From NCBI GenBank assembly GCA_030607715.1, contig JAUWJM010000013.1:1-21312 (forward strand): DNA of 21,312 nt. The letters are read 5' to 3'. This stretch comes from Candidatus Aerophobota bacterium. GTDB lineage: Bacteria > Aerophobota > Aerophobia > Aerophobales > B3-G15. The notes below the pieces were generated by a model. It did no database searches, was not told where the DNA came from, and worked only from the letters and a program-made list of their open reading frames with translations. This document shows positions 1-5,933 of this stretch, one piece after another (positions within the stretch are counted from its first letter, which is position 1; each line of letters begins with the position of its first letter). A program made the translations under genes and the position numbers.

Positions 1-264
1 GCCAAATTTGTACTCCTGGCAGTCAATGTAGCGGAAAGGGAAAGCAAGGTTAGGTCCTTTGCAGAAGATAAAGATAACAGATTGACCTTTCCAGTACTTT
101 TAGACACAAAAGGAGAAATATTTCATATGTATGGGGCGAGATATTTCCCCAGTAATCTTTTTATTAATCCTGAGGGTGAAGTTATAGGAGTGGCTATTGG
201 AGGAAGAGAATGGGTTAATGAAAAATTTTATAATTTTTTGCAAAAGCTGTCTGAAACAGAGTAA
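1..264 (+). CDS. TlpA/ResA-like thioredoxin-fold protein, C-terminal part
   Basis: The reading frame is open from base 1 to a TAA at 262-264, so only the last 87 residues are in the window. They match the C-terminal half of the AhpC/TSA-TlpA-ResA group: a strand reading FVLLAVNV, the segment TFPVLLDTKGEI, then the cis-proline region YFPSNLFINPEGEV, and a final helix. In this family the product is a disulfide reductase or peroxidase, often tethered outside the membrane. The redox CxxC motif and any signal peptide would lie upstream and cannot be seen. The gene ends 15 bp before the tRNA gene and belongs to the ancestral chromosome flanking the island. Confidence 0.8.
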   Translation, partial: AKFVLLAVNVAERESKVRSFAEDKDNRLTFPVLLDTKGEIFHMYGARYFPSNLFINPEGEVIGVAIGGREWVNEKFYNFLQKLSETE

Positions 265-279
265 AAGATTTAAACTCAA

Positions 280-354
280 GCCGACGTAGCTTAAAGGTAG
301 AGCAGCTGATTCGTAATCAGCAGGTTGTAGGTTCAAATCCTATCGTCGGCTCCA
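280..354 (+). tRNA. tRNA-Thr (anticodon CGT), CCA encoded
   Basis: A full cloverleaf folds. The acceptor stem GCCGACG (280-286) pairs with CGTCGGC (344-350). The anticodon stem GCTGA (305-309) pairs with TCAGC (317-321) around the loop TTCGTAA, giving anticodon CGT at 312-314, which reads ACG (Thr). The T arm is GTAGG, loop TTCAAAT, CCTAT. The discriminator is T351 and CCA (352-354) is encoded. Its last 17-22 bases are copied at 4377-4393 and 6499-6520, so the gene has been the integration target of mobile elements. The copy here is complete, so the insertions have not damaged the tRNA. Confidence 0.96.
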
Positions 355-504
355 GACTGATAAAACCTTATGGGTCCGTCGTTTCGGTGCTCTGTTAATA
401 CTTCCTTAGACTACGACCGATTAGAAATCGCTGAGATTACCCAAATTTACCTTAATTTATCTTTAGGGGATGCCATCCGGGGGTTTTTGTGCAAGGAAAT
501 GCTG

Positions 505-533
505 TTGACTTTGCTAAAAAACGATGATATGCT
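505..533 (+). promoter_or_regulatory. Sigma-70-type promoter of the 54-aa membrane protein
   Basis: A -35 box TTGACT (505-510) and a -10 box TATGCT (528-533) are separated by 17 bp. Transcription would begin near 540, just upstream of the AAGGAG ribosome site at 549-554 that serves the gene at 562. The interval 355-504 shows no convincing gene. Confidence 0.5.
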
Positions 534-561
534 GTCTAAAAATAACCAAAGGAGATAGGCA

Positions 562-726
562 ATGGAAAACTTATTCTTCGTATTTTTCTGGTCCGGGCCA
601 ATTGGTCTTGGCATTTTTCTGGCATTATTGGGCATCTTCATCTGGCTACTGGCAAAAGCTGATGAGATAACTAAGCGCACAAAAGCAATGGCAAAGGAAA
701 AGAAAGTCGGGAAGGAAAAGGAATAA
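562..726 (+). CDS. Small single-pass membrane protein (54 aa), unknown function
   Basis: ATG at 562 follows a strong AAGGAG site at 549-554 and a plausible promoter, and the frame ends at TAA 724-726. The product has a hydrophobic span at about residues 5-31 (FFVFFWSGPIGLGIFLALL and on to IWLL). A strongly basic tail of about 20 residues follows, rich in K and ending KVGKEKE. The shape is one membrane helix with a charged cytoplasmic tail. I recognise no family. It is the first gene after the tRNA in element A. Small toxins, holin-like proteins and accessory membrane proteins all share this build, so no function is assigned. Confidence 0.6.
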   Translation: MENLFFVFFWSGPIGLGIFLALLGIFIWLLAKADEITKRTKAMAKEKKVGKEKE

Positions 727-1385
727 TTACCTCTCACGAGAGTATATTGCGAACCATAATCAAATCCCCTCAATGATACGCACTGTGACCAGGTAATAAG
801 TTGTAAATCATGTTCTGCCTAACGGTAGTAAATAAAGTACCTCGTTCTGTTTTTAATCCCAACCAGCCACCGGCAATAAGTTGGATAGACCTGGAATCTC
901 CACCAGAACCCTCCAAACAAATTTGACATTTTATTTCTTTGGTGACATTATATAAAAAAGAGAATATACAGAGTAGACATACAGAAATTATTATTATATC
1001 CTTTTCAAACTAATCCCACAGACCATACTACAGATTAAGAACTCACACTTTTCTTATTTTACCTTTATTTAGAATAAACTTATTTTATTAATAAGGCTTT
1101 CCAAAAAGATAAGCTTAAAATTATTGGTAGAGTAGTGAGAGTTAATAAGAAATTATGAGGAGGTGAGATTTTTTATTTTCCCTCCAATCTTATTCTTATT
1201 ATATTGGACAACAAGGATAATCCTAGAGTAATTGGGAAAGTGGTTAGAAAAGATTAAGAGATATTGAAAAGAGGTAAGTGGTGAGAGTAATAAAGAGGAC
1301 GTGAGGTCTTTTATAGAAATAGCATAAAAGATAAAAAATATCCACTTACAGAAGAATAAATTTATGATATAATAAGGAGACTAAT
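727..1385. other. Gene-poor, apparently decayed left part of element A
   Basis: No intact gene is visible on either strand over about 660 bases. One frame carries two short coding-like pieces with related endings. Residues KIIGRVVRVNKKL stop at 1156-1158, and further on in the same frame RVIGKVVRKD stops at 1255-1257. The endings resemble the C-terminus of LexA/S24-type repressors, but they are too short to be sure. Possible promoters are TTGACA (922-927) with CATTAT (946-951), which is weak, and CTTACA (1345-1350) with TATAAT (1368-1373) at a 17-bp spacing. The second would start a transcript so close to the next gene that the AAGGAG site at 1374-1379 would be nearly lost. Confidence 0.4.
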
Positions 1386-2039
1386 ATGGCTGAGGTAATA
1401 GTTGATAAGTTGGTAGTTAGCATCTCTTATGCTCAGAGTGCTTTTGGAATATTTGCAGGAAAGCGCAACTTTTTGAGGCTATAAGACAGATCTACGAATT
1501 TCCAAAATTTTGGGTAGCTAATGCGCAAGATAAGATAAAAGTAGAAGACCCAGAAAAGGAATATCTATTAAGCGTATCTTATCGGGAAGCAGGATTCAAG
1601 GCTACAAAAAACCCTGACGTGAGAAATATAGCTCAAACTATAGAGAAGTTGTTTCGTAAGGTCAAAAATATATTGGATATAACTTTACTAAATAATTTTG
1701 AAGTTGATTTGATGGGAGAGATTGTATTAGCTGAAAGTCAACCAGCTGAAAACTGGCTGTTTAATAAAGAAAATAGAGAAAAGATTTTCTAAACCCCTGA
1801 GCGTAAAGGTCGGATTCTTATCCCCAATCATTGTATATAGTAGTCCCGAATATAAAGATGGCATTATTACTGTCCAACTGATACCACTGGTTACAGAGCA
1901 AGGACATTGGCAATCAGCACTTCGTTATAAATCAAAGAAACGTAACTACAAGGCAGACCTTGTAGTTAGTGAAATAGAAACAACTATCAAATTTTTAGCT
2001 GATGAATATGATGGATTGTCAGAACGTATTTTGTTATGA
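1386..2039 (+). pseudogene. Frameshifted unknown gene (about 217 aa if repaired)
   Basis: ATG at 1386 follows AAGGAG (1374-1379). The first frame (MAEVIVDKLVVSISYAQSAF...) runs into TAA at 1482-1484. The frame shifted by -1 at the T-run near 1470-1474 continues with EAIRQIYEFPKFWVANAQDK and stops at 1790-1792. The original frame then resumes with a similar coding look (PLSVKVGFLSPIIVY...) and stops at 2037-2039. Two compensating single-base indels would therefore restore one protein. I recognise no family; it looks soluble, with charged helices and a beta-rich C-terminal part. Whether the breaks are real decay or assembly errors cannot be told from the sequence. It sits directly upstream of the restriction-modification genes. 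Confidence 0.55.
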
Positions 2040-2074
2040 ATTAATATATAATATAACAATTTTGGAGGTTAGAA

Positions 2075-2137
2075 ATGACTAAATTTATGAAGGAATTTTT
2101 AGAGAAAAAGAACTTTAGCAAAGAATTTGAAAGCTAA
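2075..2137 (+). CDS. 20-residue leader or truncated regulator, coupled to the methyltransferase
   Basis: ATG at 2075 has a very strong ribosome site (TTGGAGG, 2062-2068). The frame encodes MTKFMKEFLEKKNFSKEFES, and its TAA overlaps the methyltransferase start as TAATG (2135-2139). A TATAAT at 2047-2052 could be the -10 box, but no well-placed -35 is seen. The sequence resembles the first helix of small XRE-type antitoxin or controller proteins. It may be the stump of a controller gene, or a short leader that delivers ribosomes to the methyltransferase, which has a weaker site of its own. It is probably translated; its function is unknown. Confidence 0.5.
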   Translation: MTKFMKEFLEKKNFSKEFES

Positions 2138-3039
2138 TGGAAAATACTATGATGGAGAAAGCAAAGATGTTAAAAAGAATAGACATTAACTTTAGAAAAA
2201 CCTGTTCTTGCCCTGATAATCATATAAACTGCCTTACCGCTAAAGAGTGGATTAAAGGCCAAGTCGCTATTTGGGAGTTATATTATGAAAAAAGAGATAT
2301 TAGAGACAAAGATGTCCATCCAGCTGTATTTCCAATCGCTTTACCTAAAAAATGTATTCAGCTTTTTACTCATAAAGGAGAGTTAGTTCTGGACCCTTTC
2401 GTAGGTATTGGGAGCACTCTCGTTGCGGCGCAAGATTTAGAAAGGAACGCTGTAGGATTCGATCTTAACCAAGAATACATCGATTTTATCAATAAGAGGT
2501 TTACTCAAACACAGCTAAACTTTGGGAGAAATACAAAACAGATCGCGATCTGTGATGACGCAATCAATATCCCAAAATACCTTGATGAAGAAATTGTATC
2601 TTTATGCGTTACATCACCTCCATATGCCAATATGCTAAATCACAAAAGATTAAACAAAAGTCTTCGTAGTGATCTTCGCAAAAACAGACATTACAAAAAA
2701 ATTCAGCAATATTCAAATAATCCACGAGATCTTGGTACGATGAGACTTAAAGAATATATTGACGCACTTGCAAAAGTTTATGAAGGGGTATTACCACTCT
2801 TGAGGCCAAAAGCTCATTGCGTAATTAATATTAATGACCTGTGGGAGAATAATCACAGGTATCCAACGCATAGTTATATTATTGAGGCCATGGAAAAGGT
2901 GGGTTACGAACTTAGAAATATAATCATCTGGGATAAGAAAAACTTAGTAAATAGGGTTGGTATTTTCGGATGGCCAAGTAATTACATCACTCTTAGCACA
3001 ACCTTTGAATACATAATTGATTTTTGGAAGAAACCATGA
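2137..3039 (+). CDS. Type II DNA methyltransferase, N4-cytosine type
   Basis: The 300-residue protein has the AdoMet-binding motif DPFVGIGS at residues 86-93, preceded by a HPAVFPIALPKK segment (motif X-like). The catalytic motif TSPPY lies at 159-163, the form typical of exocyclic amino methyltransferases and commonest in m4C enzymes. Motif I comes before motif IV. The N-terminus has a cysteine pair (CSC) followed by NHINCLTAKEWIKGQ. The gene starts inside the stop of the 20-codon frame (TAATG) and overlaps the endonuclease at ATGA. It should protect the host against the adjacent endonuclease by methylating the same site. The MvaI/BcnI enzymes target CCNGG-type sites and pair with m4C methylases, which fits. 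The exact target is unknown. Confidence 0.85.
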   Translation: MENTMMEKAKMLKRIDINFRKTCSCPDNHINCLTAKEWIKGQVAIWELYYEKRDIRDKDVHPAVFPIALPKKCIQLFTHKGELVLDPFVGIGSTLVAAQDLERNAVGFDLNQEYIDFINKRFTQTQLNFGRNTKQIAICDDAINIPKYLDEEIVSLCVTSPPYANMLNHKRLNKSLRSDLRKNRHYKKIQQYSNNPRDLGTMRLKEYIDALAKVYEGVLPLLRPKAHCVININDLWENNHRYPTHSYIIEAMEKVGYELRNIIIWDKKNLVNRVGIFGWPSNYITLSTTFEYIIDFWKKP

Positions 3040-3743
3040 TGAGCTATTCTGAATTGATAGAAAGATTAAAAGCAATAAAGAAGATGGGTTATATTGGAAC
3101 CCATAGAACAGGCAATGCAGGTATAGGAAAAACCCTAGAGGACCTCTTGGGAATAACTGAAAATAATATACCTGGTCCAAACGCTGCAATGATTGAATTG
3201 AAATCTGCAAGGAAAAATGTTTCAAGCATGCTTACCTTATTCACAAAATCACCTCTTCCAGCAAGAGTCAACTCTGTTCTACTACAAAGATTTGGTTACA
3301 TGTTCTCAAGGGGAAACAAAAGAAAAGAATTACACACTACAGTAAATGCTATAAAGTATAATCGATTGAGAGGAAAATCCGGCTTTAAAATTGACATCAA
3401 AGAAGACAAAATAAATCTCATAAGTGACCAGAATGAAATTTTATGTTATTGGGATAAAGAAATACTAAAGAAATCCTTTGAAACAAAACTCCCAAAATTA
3501 TTATATGTGAAAGCAGAAACAAAAGGTAGGGGTTCTAATGAGGAGTTTTGGTTTAATGAAGCATGGTTGTTAAACGGTTTTAATTTTAATAACTTTACTC
3601 AATTGTTAAAGGAAGGAGTGATTCTTGTTGATATAAGGATTGGACAATATCCTAATGGTAGAACCCATGACCACGGCACAGGATTTAGAGTTTTTCCCGA
3701 TAGTTTGGATTTATGCTTCAGCTCTCGGCACAGGATAATGTAA
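3036..3743 (+). CDS. MvaI/BcnI-family type II restriction endonuclease
   Basis: The protein shows the landmarks of the MvaI/BcnI family: GYIGTHRTGNAGIGKTLEDL, then LLGITENNIPGP, IELKSARKN, SMLTLFTKSPLPAR, and near the C-terminus RTHDHGTGFRVFPD. About 235 residues is a normal full length. Known members act as monomers that nick each strand at CC(A/T)GG or CC(C/G)GG. The E-x-K pair is E54/K56. The aspartate expected about five residues earlier appears as N49, which could reduce activity. Starts at ATG 3036 or 3039 sit on the methyltransferase stop with GGAAG at 3026-3030; a TTG at 3024 is also possible. Overlap suggests coupled translation after the methylase. Confidence 0.88.
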   Translation: MMSYSELIERLKAIKKMGYIGTHRTGNAGIGKTLEDLLGITENNIPGPNAAMIELKSARKNVSSMLTLFTKSPLPARVNSVLLQRFGYMFSRGNKRKELHTTVNAIKYNRLRGKSGFKIDIKEDKINLISDQNEILCYWDKEILKKSFETKLPKLLYVKAETKGRGSNEEFWFNEAWLLNGFNFNNFTQLLKEGVILVDIRIGQYPNGRTHDHGTGFRVFPDSLDLCFSSRHRIM

Positions 3744-3749
3744 TCTTAC

Positions 3750-3823
3750 TGGCAGTTCTGGATTGGGCTGATTTAGGTGGAGAAATTATCCTATTTTGAC
3801 AAAACTTTTTCTTTGTTTATAAT
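3750..3823 (+). repeat. Shared module P, copy A (20-bp box plus promoter)
   Basis: A box TGGCAGTTCTGGATTGGGCT (3750-3769) is followed by TTGACA (3796-3801), a 16-bp spacer and TATAAT (3818-3823). Copy B at 5040-5114 has the same box with 3 transitions out of 20, and the same promoter layout 37 rather than 36 bp downstream. Sequence between box and promoter is only loosely similar. Copy A precedes the HicB-like gene; copy B precedes the toxin-antitoxin pair. Within the module the promoter is near perfect and should be strong unless repressed. Confidence 0.65.
3796..3823 (+). promoter_or_regulatory. Consensus sigma-70 promoter of the HicB-like gene
   Basis: Both boxes are exact matches (TTGACA and TATAAT) with a 16-bp spacer. 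Transcription would start near 3830, only a few bases before an in-frame ATG at 3836, which favours the later ATG at 3884 as the translation start. Confidence 0.8.
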
Positions 3824-3883
3824 TATCTATGATTAATGCTAATAGATTTTTATAAAAAAGGACTGAAGGGAGGTAGAAGTAAA

Positions 3884-4171
3884 ATGCTCTCCAATAATGG
3901 CCATCCTCTTAAATTTAAAGTCCGTATCATTATTGAGCCTGATGGTGATGGATTTCATGCTTATTGTCCCGCATTAAAAGGACTACATGTTGATGGAGAT
4001 ACAATAGAAGAAGCTCTAAAAAACGCTCAAGATGGAGCAACAGCATATCTTGAATCTTTGATTCAACATGGTGACCCTATTCCTGTGGGAGTTGAAACAA
4101 AACCAAGAAGGCGACCATTTGATATTCATCACAAATCTCAAATTAAAGATCTGCAATTAGCAATCCCATGA
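3884..4171 (+). CDS. HicB-like antitoxin-family protein (orphan)
   Basis: The core FKVRIIIEPDGDGFHAYCPA followed by LKGLHVDGDTIEEALKNAQD is the partial RNase-H fold of HicB/UPF0150 proteins. About 95 residues is normal for a short HicB. The start at 3884 is chosen because GGGAGG (3868-3873) precedes it; an in-frame ATG at 3836 lies too close to the predicted transcript start. In classic HicAB systems HicB binds and silences the HicA ribonuclease and represses the operon. No HicA-like frame (a small double-stranded-RNA-binding fold) is seen on either side, and no extra HTH domain is obvious. The C-terminus is basic (KPRRRPFDIHHKSQ). It could be an orphan antitoxin or a regulator. It is the last cargo gene of element A. 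Confidence 0.8.
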   Translation: MLSNNGHPLKFKVRIIIEPDGDGFHAYCPALKGLHVDGDTIEEALKNAQDGATAYLESLIQHGDPIPVGVETKPRRRPFDIHHKSQIKDLQLAIP

Positions 4172-4188
4172 AATTTTCCCCTCATATA

Positions 4189-4393
4189 TAAATCAAACAG
4201 AATGTTCGGTTAATCTTGTAACGAATTTGTAACAAAAATAGTCCAAAAAGAGGCAAAATTAAGACAAAAAGATATAAATTTAGAGTGATGAAAAAAGGGC
4301 TAAAAGTAAGGATTGATAAGGAAAACAAGCTAATAATAAGCATAGTAAACAAATCCTAAAAACCTACCTTATCGACTCCTATCGTCGGCTCCA
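4189..4393 (+). repeat. Shared module R, copy A (205 bp, right end of element A)
   Basis: This segment aligns without gaps to 6316-6520, offset 2127, with about 12 mismatches by eye (about 94% identity). It contains two TTGTAAC direct repeats 11 bp apart (4216-4222 and 4227-4233), an A-rich stretch, a short open frame ending at 4357-4359 (MKKGLKVRIDKENKLIISIV then NKS), and the tRNA-Thr 3' copy at its right edge. One helical turn between repeats is typical of recombinase or excisionase arm sites. I infer it is the recombination arm of the elements, perhaps with the tail of a lost gene. Confidence 0.8.
4377..4393 (+). other. Internal attachment site (tRNA-Thr 3' end copy, 17 bp)
   Basis: The bases TCCTATCGTCGGCTCCA are identical to tRNA positions 338-354. 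The bases just upstream diverge from the tRNA (TCGACT against TCAAAT), so this is not a tRNA gene. It separates element A from element B and should be able to act as attR of A and attL of B. Confidence 0.85.
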
Positions 4394-4531
4394 AGTCGTT
4401 TAATCCCGTGTAATAAGCTGATTTCCTAATTATAATGACCAAAATAAGACCAAAATTGTTATGGGAGTAATCAGAAAAGTAGGAAAATTGATTTATCTTT
4501 ATTATTCTCAGTATACACACAGAATGTTGTG

Positions 4532-4870
4532 TCAAATTGGATGGGCAAAAGAAGGAAATAAGAAAAGGGGGCTTGTGAGTGGGGGAATAAAATCGACCAC
4601 AAAAACTTTTGAATTATAAAGAGTCTTCATTCTCCCCGTAATCAAATGAACACTACTATCAGGTAACTGCTGCATATTTTCAGAAGATTTGCAAAAGATT
4701 TTGTCTGCAAAATCCGAAGAGATTGGATTTTCTATGTATTTAACTTCCTGTTCTTTAGGCAATCCTTCGTATAATTTACTTATGTAAAAAGTAGTAGAAT
4801 TATGATTTATTCTACCTGGAGAGCCAAAAGAACTTGTTCGAGTTCCCTTCTTTCTTAGATTAGTTTTCAT
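4532..4870 (-). pseudogene. Truncated DNA methyltransferase (N-terminal fragment)
   Basis: Read on the minus strand, ATG at 4870 follows GGAGGGAG. The first 77 residues (RKKGTRTSSFGSPGRINHNS, then SKLYEGLPKEQEVKYIENPI, IFCKSSENMQQLPDSSVHLI) match the N-terminus of a widespread group of N4/N6 site-specific methyltransferases. In those proteins the catalytic TSPPY motif follows immediately. Here homology ends at about 4640, and the frame continues with unrelated residues to a stop at 4532-4534. No catalytic or AdoMet motif remains, so the protein cannot methylate DNA. It looks like the scar of a deletion that removed the body of a restriction-modification system. The 4394-4531 stretch to its left shows no gene. 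Confidence 0.75.
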
Positions 4871-5039
4871 GTTAATTCTCCCTCCAGTAATCCAACCACC
4901 TCTTATATGGGTTATAATCTTGTTTGGTTTTTTGCCAAAGTATCTCAATAGCCCGAGATTCCTTATTCTTAACTAAGTCTGACAATGCTTCCTTAGTTAT
5001 AAAGAATAGATGATTCTCAAATTTTCGTTTTATTTATGT

Positions 5040-5114
5040 TGGTAATTTTGGATTGGGCTATAAGAAGGGAAGAGAGCCACCTTTCCTTGACAACAAACTT
5101 TTGTGATATATAAT
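5040..5114 (+). repeat. Shared module P, copy B
   Basis: The box at 5040-5059 matches copy A at 17 of 20 positions, with transitions only. The promoter follows at nearly the same distance. This copy heads the toxin-antitoxin operon of element B. Confidence 0.6.
5087..5114 (+). promoter_or_regulatory. Consensus promoter of the toxin-antitoxin operon
   Basis: TTGACA (5087-5092) and TATAAT (5109-5114) are exact matches with a 16-bp spacer. The transcript would start near 5120, leaving a leader of about 200 bases before the first gene, with a terminator inside it. Confidence 0.78.
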
Positions 5115-5263
5115 AATTATATAAATATATAAAAGGTGATGACCTCTTTTTGCAGATCTGTATATTTAGAGGTATCAAGTTCCAGTGAATCCGGGTGAAG
5201 GAAAAAGGTATGTTTGAAATAACCTCCTCATTTTTACTTCGTGTAACAGTGAGCAATAATCTC

Positions 5264-5300
5264 CCCGGTGTTACTTCGTGTAACACCGGGCAATTTTTTT
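5264..5300 (+). terminator. Intrinsic terminator/attenuator in the leader of the toxin-antitoxin operon
   Basis: CCCGGTGTTAC (5264-5274) and GTAACACCGGG (5280-5290) form a perfect 11-bp stem with loop TTCGT, followed by CAA and seven T. A second copy of the inner part, TTACTTCGTGTAACA, lies upstream at about 5234-5248, and its arms could pair with either arm of the terminator. A 30-codon open frame starting at ATG 5210 runs across both copies and stops at 5300-5302. The position between a strong promoter and the antitoxin gene suggests attenuation; this is inferred from sequence alone. Confidence 0.7.
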
Positions 5301-5321
5301 AAAGAAGGGGGTGAATAAAAA

Positions 5322-5933
5322 ATGGGAATCATTTCCAAAGCAACACTGCAAAGATTGTTTTTATTGGGTGTTTTAGAGCAATTCAAAAATGGGATCTATG
5401 GAGCCAAGCGTTTGCAGAAAGTTATATATTTCATCGAAAAAAATACTGGCATACAACCTTTTGGTTACAAAAAGTACCTGCATGGTCAATATAGCGAAGA
5501 ATTGGAGGAAATCAAAGAGCAACTTATGTCTATGTGTTATATTTCTGCTATTCCACTTGATAAAGGGCAGGGGAATAAATATTCCCTAACAAATAAAGCA
5601 AGCCGATTTGATACCATTCTGGAATCAATCTTTCCTGGTAGCAAACAAAAGATAAAGTCCATGATTAAAGAAATTGGATATTTATCTGAGGAAGATCTTG
5701 TTGAATTAGCTTATCAAAATTCTAATCTCAAAAAGGTAGCTTTTGATAAGACAATCATAAAGAGCGATTTACCAGAAAAACTTACAATAAAAAATTTGAG
5801 TGATGAAGAATGTGAGAATATTGAATTAACATTGAACCCAAATTTTATTCATTTTTCGACAAAAATAAAAGAGGCTCTTGATTCTGGAAAACTTGACATA
5901 GATAAAGTAGAAAAAATAGCCCACCTTGTTTAA
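5322..5933 (+). CDS. Panacea/DUF4065-like putative antitoxin
   Basis: The 203-residue protein carries, at about residues 28-90, GAKRLQKVIYFIEKNTGIQP followed by FGYKKYLHGQYSEELEEIKE. This is the signature layout of the Panacea (DUF4065/SocA-like) and YwgA-like proteins: a helix with RLQK, an aromatic patch, then a hGxYSxxL motif. Panacea proteins are antitoxins found beside many unrelated toxin folds. The remainder is helical and charged and may hold the toxin-binding part. ATG at 5322 follows AAGGGGGTG. The gene overlaps the RelE-like gene by 8 bp, the order antitoxin then toxin. The family match is from motif memory, so a YwgA-like assignment is an alternative. Confidence 0.7.
   Translation: MGIISKATLQRLFLLGVLEQFKNGIYGAKRLQKVIYFIEKNTGIQPFGYKKYLHGQYSEELEEIKEQLMSMCYISAIPLDKGQGNKYSLTNKASRFDTILESIFPGSKQKIKSMIKEIGYLSEEDLVELAYQNSNLKKVAFDKTIIKSDLPEKLTIKNLSDEECENIELTLNPNFIHFSTKIKEALDSGKLDIDKVEKIAHLV

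Larger units (their letters stand above)
355..4393. mobile_element. Integrative element A in tRNA-Thr (about 4.0 kb, no integrase)
   Basis: The segment lies between the intact tRNA-Thr 3' end and a 17-bp direct copy of it at 4377-4393, the usual footprint of site-specific integration into a tRNA gene. Cargo, left to right: a 54-aa membrane protein, a frameshifted unknown gene, an m4C-type methyltransferase, an MvaI/BcnI-like endonuclease and a HicB-like protein. The right end is the 205-bp module shared with element B. No reading frame resembles a tyrosine or serine recombinase, and 727-1385 looks decayed. I infer a defence-gene element that is defective or mobilised in trans. The left boundary could vary by a few bases within the tRNA 3' end. 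Confidence 0.75.

Noticed and set aside
370..558. 62-codon open frame after the tRNA
   Set aside because: No ribosome site, mixed composition and no family resemblance. A promoter for the next gene lies inside it.
727..1385. Integrase gene hidden in the gene-poor stretch
   Set aside because: No frame on either strand shows the R...HxxR...Y pattern of tyrosine recombinases or a serine recombinase start.
1386..1484. Programmed -1 frameshift at the T-run
   Set aside because: The site reads C-TTT-TTG without a proper XXXYYYZ heptamer, and a second, opposite shift is also needed, so indels are the simpler explanation.
4377..4393. Second and third tRNA-Thr genes
   Set aside because: Only the 3' 17-22 bases match. 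No D arm or anticodon arm is present, so these are attachment copies.
5120..5263. Possible riboswitch in the leader of the toxin-antitoxin operon
   Set aside because: I compared it by eye with fluoride, SAM, THF and c-di-GMP consensus cores and found none. Only the terminator and its repeat are supported.
5017..5286. 89-codon minus-strand frame over the toxin-antitoxin leader
   Set aside because: It covers the promoter and terminator on the other strand and has no coherent protein pattern or ribosome site.
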